Source: JAAYZK01 sp964535025 (GTDB taxonomy: Bacteria > Planctomycetota > Phycisphaerae > SM23-33 > FEN-1343). From it: a stretch of DNA of 11,470 nucleotides. Positions 1-6,396 of the stretch are shown one piece after another. A program made the position numbers and the translations under genes. The number at the start of each line of letters is the position of its first letter. Position 1 is the first letter of the stretch. The stretch spans positions 1 through 11,470 of the forward strand of contig CAZHRW010000220.1 of assembly GCA_964535025.1 (NCBI GenBank), given 5' to 3'. A model generated the notes under the pieces. It saw nothing but the letters and a program-made list of their open reading frames with translations, was not told where the DNA came from and ran no database searches.

Positions 1-1125
1 GAGATGGCCGAGACGTACGCCCGCGGCGTTCGCCGCGAAGACCTCGACCTCAGCCGTCGCGAGGACTACGCCCGGACCTACGGCGAGGCGTACGAAGAGG
101 TCGTCGGCATCATCCGCGAGCTGTTCGGACCGCTGCCGGGCGAGGACGAACCGGAACTGGTCGAATCCCGCTACGGCGCCACGCGGGGGGACCGGGCACG
201 GCTCCTGATGGACCGGCTGCTCTCCGCGGAGGCGTGGGTCGCCGGCGAGCCGGGCCAGCCCCTGCAGAAGCGGCGGATCCCGCGCACCGAGCAGTTCGCC
301 GGTACGCCGCTGGCCGGGCTGTTCCCGATGGTCGAGCGGGACCTGGACAAGATGCTCCGGCCCGAACCGACCTTCTACTGGCGATACTTCACCGACGAGA
401 GCCGCGCCGGCAGCCTGTTCGGCGGGGTCGGCCCGGAGATCCTCGGCACGCTGCTGCTGGCGGGAACCGCCATGGCGTTCGCCTTCCCCCTCGGCGTGGT
501 CGCCGCGGCGTACCTGGTCGAGTGCACCCGCGAAGGCCCCGTCGTGCGGGTCGTCCGCGTGTGCGTCAATACGTTGGCCGGCGTCCCGAGCATCGTCTTT
601 GGCCTGTTCGGCCTGGCGTTCTTTGTGCTGTTCCTGATCCCCTTGTTCGGCGGGCCGAGCAACGCCTGCATCCTGGCCGGAGGCCTGACGCTGGGGGTGC
701 TGGTGCTGCCGATCATCATCCGCGCGTCGGAAGAGGCGATCAAGTCGGTCCCGCCGTCCTACAAGGAAGCGGCGCTGGCCCTGGGGGCCGGGCAGGCACG
801 GACGTTCCTGACCGTCACGCTCCCGGCGGCGCTGCCGGGGATCCTGACGGGCGTGATCCTGTCGCTCAGCCGGGCCGCGGGGGAGACGGCGCCCATCCTG
901 TTCACCGCCGTCGTCGCCTCGGGGTCGTGGACCACGTCGCTGCTGAAAGACACCCCTGCCCTGCCCTACAGCGCGTATATCTTCGCCACGGGCGACGATC
1001 TGGCGGCCAAGGCGCCGCACAATCAGTATGGAATGATCATGACCTTGATTCTGCTCGTGCTGATCATGAACATCGGCGCGATCGCACTGCGGAGCAGGAT
1101 CGCCCGCAAGCTCCGAGGCCAATAG
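1..1125 (+). CDS. pstA: Phosphate ABC transporter permease PstA (5' partial)
   Basis: PstA is one of the two inner-membrane permease subunits of the high-affinity phosphate importer PstSCAB. The reading frame is open from base 1; the first ATG is at 4, but I do not think it is the real start. The family's first membrane helix, normally near the N-terminus, is missing, so the gene very likely begins upstream. Numbering from that ATG, residues 1-120 are hydrophilic and charged. The family pattern starts around 125 (YWRYFTDESRAG), followed by helices near 143-173, 188-216, 221-240, 277-303 and 342-361. The ABC permease EAA loop is at 255-274 (EAALALGAG through TLP), where it contacts PstB. The long hydrophilic stretch would be an enlarged periplasmic loop between helices 1 and 2. 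pstB follows directly, and pstC and pstS are expected upstream of the window. Confidence 0.95.
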   Translation, partial: EMAETYARGVRREDLDLSRREDYARTYGEAYEEVVGIIRELFGPLPGEDEPELVESRYGATRGDRARLLMDRLLSAEAWVAGEPGQPLQKRRIPRTEQFAGTPLAGLFPMVERDLDKMLRPEPTFYWRYFTDESRAGSLFGGVGPEILGTLLLAGTAMAFAFPLGVVAAAYLVECTREGPVVRVVRVCVNTLAGVPSIVFGLFGLAFFVLFLIPLFGGPSNACILAGGLTLGVLVLPIIIRASEEAIKSVPPSYKEAALALGAGQARTFLTVTLPAALPGILTGVILSLSRAAGETAPILFTAVVASGSWTTSLLKDTPALPYSAYIFATGDDLAAKAPHNQYGMIMTLILLVLIMNIGAIALRSRIARKLRGQ

Positions 1126-1177
1126 AATGACCGGCGTGTTTGCGAATCCAGACCGCTGCCAGGAGGATGATGTCACG

Positions 1178-2038
1178 ATGGACTCCGCTCCCGCGACACC
1201 CCCGGCGTCGTCGACGCCGGCCCTGACGCCGCCCCACCTCGCCGCCCGGCGCGGCGCCGCCGCCGGTGACGACGCCGCGACCGCCCGGCCCATCATCCGT
1301 TCGGACAGCTTCAGCTTTTACTACGGGACCAACGCCGGTGTCGAGGACATCACCCTGGGCATCCTGCCCCAGTCCGTGACCGCCATCATCGGCCCATCCG
1401 GCTGCGGCAAGAGCACGTTCCTGCGGAGCATCAACCGCATGAACGACCTGATCCCCGACACCCGCGCCACCGGGCTGCTGTCGGTCAACGGGCAGGACGT
1501 CTACGACAAGCGGACCAACCTGGTAAACCTCCGCCAGCAGGTGGGGATGGTGTTCCAGAAGCCCAACCCGTTCCCCAAGAGCATCTACGACAACATCGCC
1601 TTCGCCCCCCGCCTGCAGGGCGTCCGCGGCCGCTCGCGACTGGACGGGATCGTCGAGCGATGCCTTCACGACGCGGCCATGTGGAACGAGGTCAAAGACG
1701 AGTTGAACAAGTCGGCCCTGGCCCTCTCCGGCGGTCAGCAGCAGCGGCTCTGCATCGCCCGCGCCCTGGCGACCAATCCGAAGATCCTCCTGATGGACGA
1801 GCCCTGCTCAGCCCTGGACCCCGTCGCCACCGGGCGTATCGAGGAGCTGATCCGCAAGCTCCAGGAGACCTACACCATCGTGATCGTCACCCATAACATG
1901 CAGCAGGCGGCCCGCGTAAGCGACCGGACCGCGTTTTTCTGCCTGGGCAAGCTCATCGAGTACGGCCTGACCCGCGACGTGTTCACCAACCCCACCGAGG
2001 AACAGACCGAAGCCTACATCACCGGGCGGTTCGGCTGA
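1178..2038 (+). CDS. pstB: Phosphate ABC transporter ATP-binding protein PstB
   Basis: PstB is the ATPase that powers phosphate import through PstC/PstA. I chose the ATG at 1178 because AGGAGG (1161-1166) lies 11 bases upstream. An in-frame ATG at 1127, one base after the pstA stop, would add 17 residues but has no obvious ribosome site. From 1178 the protein has 286 residues. All ABC motifs are intact: Walker A GPSGCGKST (72-80), Q-loop FQKPNPFP (Gln127), signature LSGGQQQR (183-190), Walker B ILLMDEP (203-209) and switch His239 in VTHN. The QKPNPFP and SALDP stretches are typical of PstB rather than of ABC ATPases in general. Residues 1-37 are a low-complexity Ala/Pro/Thr-rich extension not usual in PstB (commonly about 250-260 residues). 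It is translationally coupled to or co-transcribed with pstA and phoU. Confidence 0.97.
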   Translation: MDSAPATPPASSTPALTPPHLAARRGAAAGDDAATARPIIRSDSFSFYYGTNAGVEDITLGILPQSVTAIIGPSGCGKSTFLRSINRMNDLIPDTRATGLLSVNGQDVYDKRTNLVNLRQQVGMVFQKPNPFPKSIYDNIAFAPRLQGVRGRSRLDGIVERCLHDAAMWNEVKDELNKSALALSGGQQQRLCIARALATNPKILLMDEPCSALDPVATGRIEELIRKLQETYTIVIVTHNMQQAARVSDRTAFFCLGKLIEYGLTRDVFTNPTEEQTEAYITGRFG

Positions 2039-2052
2039 TCGGGAGATCCACC

Positions 2053-2724
2053 TTGTCTGAACTGCAGGAACGACTCGAACGGCTCTCGCTGCGACTGGAT
2101 TTGATGGGCATGCGGGTCGAGCAGGCCCTCGCCGACGCCCTGGGCGCTCTGGGCAACGGCGACGTCGACGCCGGCAAGACCATCGACCAGCGGGACTCGG
2201 CGATCGACCGCGAGGAGGTCGAGATCGAGCAGGAATGCATCCGCCTGCTGGCCCTTTACCAACCGACGGCGATCGACCTGCGCACGCTGTGCACCATCAT
2301 CAAGGTCAACAACGACCTCGAACGCGTCGCCGACTTCGCCGCCGGCATCGGACGCGGCGTCGCCGACGCGGTCGCCCATGACTTGAACTGCGCCCAGTCG
2401 GCGGCCTTCACCACCCTTGCGCAGACGACCGTCGACACCCTCGGGCGGACCGTGCGGATGCTCCGCGCCGCCGACGCCCAGGGCGCCCGCAACGTCATCG
2501 CCTCAGACGCGGAGATCGACGAGGCCTACAGCGTCTTCGTCCACGACGTCCTCGCCGCCGAGGACTCCCGCGTCGGCGGCGCCGAGGCCGCCCTGATCAA
2601 GATCAACGTCGCCAAGGCCCTCGAACGCGTCGGCGACCTGTGCACCAACATCGCCGAGGACATCATCTTCCTCCGCACCGGCGACATCGTCCGCCACGCC
2701 AAGGCGTTCGACGAGGACGCGTAG
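2053..2724 (+). CDS. phoU: Phosphate transport system regulator PhoU
   Basis: PhoU is a cytoplasmic all-helical protein that restrains Pst transport and, where present, signals phosphate sufficiency to the PhoR sensor kinase. The start is a TTG at 2053, with GGGAG at 2041-2045 seven bases upstream; no ATG fits as well. The 223-residue length is normal. Both metal-binding ExxxD motifs of the two three-helix bundles are present: E90-RVA-D94 in NNDLERVADFA and E191-RVG-D195 in ALERVGDLCTNIAED. The N-terminus (LQERLERLSLRLDLMGMRVEQAL) also matches the family's first helix. It starts 14 bases after pstB and is the last gene of the operon before the terminators at 2762-2849. No phoB/phoR pair is in the window. 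Confidence 0.95.
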   Translation: MSELQERLERLSLRLDLMGMRVEQALADALGALGNGDVDAGKTIDQRDSAIDREEVEIEQECIRLLALYQPTAIDLRTLCTIIKVNNDLERVADFAAGIGRGVADAVAHDLNCAQSAAFTTLAQTTVDTLGRTVRMLRAADAQGARNVIASDAEIDEAYSVFVHDVLAAEDSRVGGAEAALIKINVAKALERVGDLCTNIAEDIIFLRTGDIVRHAKAFDEDA

Positions 2725-2761
2725 GCGTCGCCCACCTCCGTGCCTGACGCATTCCCCGCCA

Positions 2762-2789
2762 AACCGCTCTCCCCAAGGGGGGAGCGGTT
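2762..2789 (+). terminator. Hairpin after phoU, weak terminator
   Basis: An inverted repeat starts 37 bases after the phoU stop. AACCGCTC (2762-2769) pairs with GAGCGGTT (2782-2789), and a CCCC/GGGG extension closes on a very small loop. No run of T follows, so alone it is a poor intrinsic terminator. It may protect the mRNA end or back up the terminator at 2824. Confidence 0.45.
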
Positions 2790-2823
2790 CAGTTGGTTTC
2801 CGCACGCCCCCGGGATCCCGAAG

Positions 2824-2849
2824 GGCTAACTCTTTGTTAGCCTTTTGTT
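2824..2849 (+). terminator. Intrinsic terminator of the pst-phoU operon
   Basis: GGCTAAC (2824-2830) and GTTAGCC (2836-2842) form a perfect 7-base-pair stem with the loop TCTTT, followed by TTTTGTT. This is the standard form of a Rho-independent terminator and marks the likely 3' end of pstA-pstB-phoU transcripts. Confidence 0.75.
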
Positions 2850-2891
2850 CATCAATACTTAACTGACCGCTCCCACTTTCTTGACGTTTTG

Positions 2892-3084
2892 CGAGCCCAA
2901 AGTGCCCCGGGCGAAAGCCCGTCATGGGCTCGTTTTCTCCGACCCGGGACAGAGGCCCTGAACGGCCGCTTAACAAAGGCGCCTCGGGGTCTGAACCGGT
3001 TCTGAGCGAACGCTGTTCCGGTTGAACTGCCTGGCGCGCACACCTCGGGTGTGCCTTGCCGGCGTGGCCAACCGTTCCTGGCAA
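2892..3084 (+). promoter_or_regulatory. Structured leader region upstream of the porin gene
   Basis: The spacer 2725-3108 has no convincing gene. After the operon terminator it holds a run of predicted hairpins read by eye: CGAGCCCA/TGGGCTCG (2892-2899 with 2925-2932), enclosing CGGGC-GAAA-GCCCG (2908-2921); GACCC/GGGTC with GAGGC/GCCTC (2941-2991); AACCGG/CCGGTT (2994-3023); GCACACC-TCG-GGTGTGC (3038-3054); and TTGCC/GGCAA (3056-3084). The first is followed by TTTTCT (2933-2938) and so also resembles a terminator, either a second one for phoU or an attenuator. I see no good sigma70 promoter; TTGACG at 2881 lacks a matching -10. I do not recognise it as a known riboswitch class. It could be a 5' leader, an independent small RNA, or just GC-rich dyads. 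Confidence 0.45.
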
Positions 3085-3108
3085 TGGCTTAATGAAGGAG
3101 ATGGATCA

Positions 3109-4359
3109 ATGAAGGAAACATTAACGAGTCTGGCGTGCCTTTTCGCCGCCGTCCTGCTGCTGTCGGCGACGGCGGCGGCCCAGCCGGCCGACCCCGACGC
3201 GATGACCGAGACCCTCCAGGACATCGAACGACGGATGCAGCAGCAACAGGAACGGATCGACGTTCTCGAGGACCGCCTGGCCGCCGAGCGGGAGACCGCC
3301 GCCCAGGAGGCCCAGCCGCTGCCCGAGTGGTTCGCCCGGGCCGGCAAGTGGCTGGACAATCTGAACTTCTTTGCCGACCTGCGCCTGCGCTACGAAGGGC
3401 AATTCCTCGAAGGCGGCAAGGACCGCCACCGGGCCCGCTATCGCCTGCGGTTCGGCTTCGCCCACACGTGGCTCGACGAGCAGTTGGAGGCCGCGTTCCG
3501 CCTGGCCAGCGGCAACCTAGACGACCCGACCAGCACCAACCAGACCTTCGGCGGCTACTTCGACCGCGATGAGATCGGCATCGACTGGGCCTTCGCCCGC
3601 TACCGGCCCGACGCAATCGAGGGTCTGACGGTCACCGGCGGCAAGATGAAAAACCCCCTCGTCCACACCAACATGATCTGGGACAGCGACGTCAGCCCGG
3701 AAGGCGTCTGGGGACAGTACCAACTCGACTGCGACGACGTCTCGCCCTTCGTCAACGTCGGCTACTGGATCCTCGACGAGAACAGCGCCGACCACGACGT
3801 GACGATGGCCTCCTGCCAGGTCGGCGTGGACGCCGTCTTCGACGGGGTGACCTGGACGATCGCGGCCACCTACTACGACTACGACGATTACGTCGACACG
3901 TTCCCCGACGACGACGGCAACCCCGCCGCCGGCGGGGTCCTGACGGCCGGGCAGTTCCACCTGCTGAACCTCACCAACAAGGTCCGTTTCACCGTCGCCG
4001 ACCTGCCGGTCGCGGCCTACCTCGACTACGTCCTCAACTGTGGCGACACCGACAACTCGGTCGGCTTCACGAACGAGGACACCGGCTACGCCGCCGGCGT
4101 CACCGTCGGACGCCGCGCCGCCGCCGGCGACTGGAGCGCCAGCTACAAGTACGCCTGGATCGAGGCCAACGCCACCGTCGGCGCCTTCAGCGACTCGGAC
4201 TTCGGCGGCACCAACCGCCACGGCCACGCCCTCGGCGCGACCTACATGCTCACCGACAGCCTCATGCTCGCCGGCCAGCTGTTCCGCACCAGCCCCATCG
4301 TCGACGCCGACGACCGCGCCCGCTACACCGTCCAGATGGACCTGGCCTGGAAGTTCTAG
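3109..4359 (+). CDS. Putative outer-membrane porin
   Basis: Probably a beta-barrel porin for passive solute uptake through the outer membrane. I chose the ATG at 3109 because AAGGAG (3095-3100) lies eight bases upstream and a signal peptide follows at once; the open frame further upstream is not needed. The protein has 416 residues. Residues 1-24 are a signal peptide (charged start, hydrophobic LACLFAAVLLLSATAAA, cleavage after Ala-Ala-Ala). Residues 32-67 are Gln/Glu/Arg-rich and likely a short coiled coil, as in porins that trimerise or contact peptidoglycan. From about 87 on, alternating strands rich in Tyr, Trp, Asp and Gly run to a C-terminal Phe (AWKF), the usual outer-membrane sorting signal. 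The segment around 157-205 (GIDWAFARYRP, GGKMKNPLVHTNMIWDSD, EGVWGQY) resembles the 'putative porin' family (Porin_5-like). Substrate unknown; the pst operon next door makes phosphate a reasonable guess only. Confidence 0.8.
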   Translation: MKETLTSLACLFAAVLLLSATAAAQPADPDAMTETLQDIERRMQQQQERIDVLEDRLAAERETAAQEAQPLPEWFARAGKWLDNLNFFADLRLRYEGQFLEGGKDRHRARYRLRFGFAHTWLDEQLEAAFRLASGNLDDPTSTNQTFGGYFDRDEIGIDWAFARYRPDAIEGLTVTGGKMKNPLVHTNMIWDSDVSPEGVWGQYQLDCDDVSPFVNVGYWILDENSADHDVTMASCQVGVDAVFDGVTWTIAATYYDYDDYVDTFPDDDGNPAAGGVLTAGQFHLLNLTNKVRFTVADLPVAAYLDYVLNCGDTDNSVGFTNEDTGYAAGVTVGRRAAAGDWSASYKYAWIEANATVGAFSDSDFGGTNRHGHALGATYMLTDSLMLAGQLFRTSPIVDADDRARYTVQMDLAWKF

Positions 4360-4379
4360 GAGATCCCCATCAAATCTCC
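4359..4379 (+). terminator. Small hairpin at the porin stop codon
   Basis: GGAGAT (4359-4364) and ATCTCC (4374-4379) form a 6-base-pair stem that begins at the last base of the porin stop codon, with a 9-base loop. There is no T run, so termination is uncertain; it may only stabilise the transcript end. Confidence 0.3.
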
Positions 4380-4408
4380 CACGGCCCGCGTCTGTCCCAC
4401 TTGGGCGC

Positions 4409-4437
4409 TTGACCTGCTGCGCGGCTGGTCCTACGAT
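4409..4437 (+). promoter_or_regulatory. Sigma70-like promoter of the RNase Z-like gene
   Basis: TTGACC (4409-4414) and TACGAT (4432-4437) are separated by 17 bases, five and four matches to the consensus. Transcription would start near 4444 and give a leader of about 25 bases before the ATG at 4469. No strong ribosome binding site is visible before that ATG. Confidence 0.5.
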
Positions 4438-4468
4438 GCCCGGTTCACGCGACCCGCGGCGAACGACC

Positions 4469-5332
4469 ATGATGACCCGACCGTTTCAACTGAGCACGCT
4501 GAAATTCGACCCCTTCACCGTCGTCGGCTACTCCATCGCCGGGGAGGAGACGGTGATCTGCGTGCCCGAGTTGGACGTCGTGTTCGACATCGGCCGTGCG
4601 CCGCGGGAGTCGCTGGCAATGAATCACGTCCTGCTGACCCACGGGCACATGGACCACGCGGCGGGCATCGCGTATTACTTCAGCCAGCGGGACTTCCAGG
4701 GGATGTCCGGCGGGACCGCCCTGGCCCCGGCGCCGCTGGTGGGGCCGCTGGAGCGGCTGATGGCCGCCTGGTCGAAGGTGGAGGGCCACCCCAGCCCGCA
4801 CGCCTTCGTCCCGATGAACCCCGGCGACGACTACGAACTGCGGCGGAACCTCCTGGCGCGGGCCTTCGCCACCTGCCACGTCGGCGTCACGCTGGGCTAC
4901 TCGATCCTCGACGTCCGCTTCAAGCTCAAGGCCGAGTTCCTCGGGCTCGATTCGCAGGAAATCGTCGCCCTCAAGAAAAAGGGCGTCGAGATCACCCACC
5001 GCACCGAGGTGCCGCTGATCACCTACTTCGGCGACACGGCCCGCAGCAACTACTCGGACCTGGAGCACATCCGCACCAGTCGCGTGCTGCTGCTGGAGTG
5101 CACGTTCTTCGACCCCGACCACGTCCGCCGCGCCCGCAAGGGCAAGCACATCCACGTCAACGACCTGCCGGAGCTACTGGAGGGAATGGACAACGAGCAC
5201 ATCGTCCTGATCCACGTCACCCGGCGAACCAACATGGCCGCCGCCCGCAAGGCCCTGCGAAAGACCCTCGCCAAGGACCAACTCGAGCGCATCAGCTTCC
5301 TGATGAGCCGTAAGTTCATCGAGAGTGATTAG
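4469..5332 (+). CDS. RNase Z-like metallo-beta-lactamase-fold hydrolase
   Basis: Likely a two-metal phosphodiesterase of the RNase Z (ElaC) type; the classic member cuts the 3' trailer from tRNA precursors. Starting at ATG 4469 it has 287 residues; the next codon, 4472, is also ATG and equally possible. The RNase Z set of metal and active-site positions is recognisable in order: HGHMDH (58-63), a His followed by a GY motif (H137 in CHVGVTLGYSI), Asp189 in YFGDT, the LLLECTFFD strand (207-215) with KHIHVNDL after it (His227/229, matching the family's HST segment), and His249 in IHVTRR. Several positions differ from textbook RNase Z (KHIHV for HST, HVTRR for HFSxRY), so it could be a divergent relative with another nucleic acid or phosphodiester substrate. 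The frame also runs open upstream into the porin gene, but that part has no similarity to the fold. Its stop overlaps that of the convergent transporter gene. Confidence 0.8.
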   Translation: MMTRPFQLSTLKFDPFTVVGYSIAGEETVICVPELDVVFDIGRAPRESLAMNHVLLTHGHMDHAAGIAYYFSQRDFQGMSGGTALAPAPLVGPLERLMAAWSKVEGHPSPHAFVPMNPGDDYELRRNLLARAFATCHVGVTLGYSILDVRFKLKAEFLGLDSQEIVALKKKGVEITHRTEVPLITYFGDTARSNYSDLEHIRTSRVLLLECTFFDPDHVRRARKGKHIHVNDLPELLEGMDNEHIVLIHVTRRTNMAAARKALRKTLAKDQLERISFLMSRKFIESD

Positions 5333-6249
5333 CCGTCCGCGTCTTGCCGGATGCTCCGCAACGTCTCGGTGAGCACGCAGGCGAGGATGATCGCCCCGCC
5401 GATCGCCGTCCGCAGCGAGACCGTCTCCCCGTGGACGACATACCCCCAGAACGCCCCGTAGAACGGCAGGAGCGTCGCGAGGATGCCGACCGTCTTGCCG
5501 CTGAGGTGCTTGAAACTGGCGGTGTGAAGCACCTGCGGCACCGCGGTGAACACCACCCCAAGCAGCACCAGCAGGCCCAGCGTCCTGGTGGAGTACCCGA
5601 CCGGTCCGGCGAACGTCGCCGGCAGGTGCAGCGCGTCGGCCGCGGCCTGCTGAACACCCGGCAGCAGCATCGGCAGCAGCGCCACGCCGATCACGAACAC
5701 CTGCCAGAACATCAATGTCGAACTCGAATAGGGCTCCACGTACTTCCGCGTGATCAGGTTTCGCACCATGAAAAACACGCCCGACGCCACCCCGAGCATG
5801 ATCCCGACCGTCACCTGGTTGGACAGGCTGAACTGCGGCGTCATGATGATCACGCCGGCGAACACTCCCGCCGCCAACAGCAGATCGAACGCTCGCAGCT
5901 TCTCGCGGAACACGAACGGCTCGATCAGCGCGGTCAACACCGGGTACGTGTGCAGCGACAGGATCGCCACCGCCGCCGTCGAGACCTTCAGCGCCTGGAA
6001 GTACGTCAGCCAGTGGGCCCCCATCAGCACCCCCAGCACGATCATCACGCCGTAATCGCGGCGGCGCCGCAGGCGCAGCGCCCCCTTGCCCATCAGCACC
6101 ATTCCCACCACCGCAACCGCCGCCGCCAGCGACCGGCCGCCCACGATCGCCGTCGTCGGCCAGGCGATGCCCTTGGAGAACATCGCCGTCAGCCCCCACA
6201 TGCCGACGGCGACATTGAGTTGGATGAGGTTGACGGTCTTGGGTTTCAT
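5329..6249 (-). CDS. EamA/DMT-family permease
   Basis: An inner-membrane transporter of the drug/metabolite superfamily, whose members mostly export amino acids, nucleosides or small metabolites. Start is the ATG at 6249-6247, with GGCAGGA placed about six bases upstream on the - strand; an ATG two codons earlier would sit on top of that site. The 306 residues hold two EamA repeats (about 8-137 and 148-298) and about ten helices. Repeat 1 shows the family pattern GAHWLTYFQALKVSTAAVAIL, then HTYPVLTALIEPFVFREKL (100-118). Repeat 2 ends with LATLLPFYGAFWGYVVHGE (258-275). The substrate cannot be told from sequence. It is encoded alone, convergent with the RNase Z-like gene and divergent from the lyase gene. 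The same frame stays open on the - strand to about 8631, but only this part is protein-like; the rest is the complement of the lyase gene. Confidence 0.9.
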   Translation of the reverse strand: MKPKTVNLIQLNVAVGMWGLTAMFSKGIAWPTTAIVGGRSLAAAVAVVGMVLMGKGALRLRRRRDYGVMIVLGVLMGAHWLTYFQALKVSTAAVAILSLHTYPVLTALIEPFVFREKLRAFDLLLAAGVFAGVIIMTPQFSLSNQVTVGIMLGVASGVFFMVRNLITRKYVEPYSSSTLMFWQVFVIGVALLPMLLPGVQQAAADALHLPATFAGPVGYSTRTLGLLVLLGVVFTAVPQVLHTASFKHLSGKTVGILATLLPFYGAFWGYVVHGETVSLRTAIGGAIILACVLTETLRSIRQDADG

Positions 6250-6302
6250 GAACATCCTGCCGCGGCGCCGGTCGCTTGCACTTGCTTCGGCGGTGGCCGG
6301 CA

Positions 6303-6331
6303 ACCTTACACGCGGCCGGCGGCGGCCGCAA
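6303..6331 (-). promoter_or_regulatory. Possible weak promoter of the EamA gene
   Basis: On the - strand TTGCGG (6331-6326) lies 17 bases before TAAGGT (6308-6303). The -10 matches the consensus at only three positions, so this is a placeholder for a promoter that must lie in the 147-base divergent spacer. Confidence 0.22.
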
Positions 6332-6345
6332 GAGGCGATCTTCCG

Positions 6346-6374
6346 TTGTCGAACGCGACGGTCTTGTTTATGCT
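6346..6374 (+). promoter_or_regulatory. Sigma70-like promoter of the lyase gene
   Basis: TTGTCG (6346-6351) and TATGCT (6369-6374) are 17 bases apart, four matches each. The predicted start near 6381 leaves a very short leader carrying the AAGGAGA ribosome site (6384-6390). Confidence 0.45.
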
Positions 6375-6396
6375 GTGCGGCAAAAGGAGAGTCCCC

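Noticed and set aside
2811..2820. CGGGATCCCG perfect palindrome
   Set aside because: Ten bases without a loop in GC-rich DNA is within chance, and it has no promoter or repeat context.
4040..4468. Open frame upstream of the RNase Z-like start
   Set aside because: It overlaps the 3' part of the porin gene in another frame and is a Ser/Thr/Pro/Ala-rich shadow. The hydrolase fold starts after 4469.
5344..6396. A + strand frame open upstream of the lyase start
   Set aside because: It is antisense to the EamA gene, very Arg/His/Gln-rich and without domains. The lyase has its own ribosome site and signal peptide at 6397.
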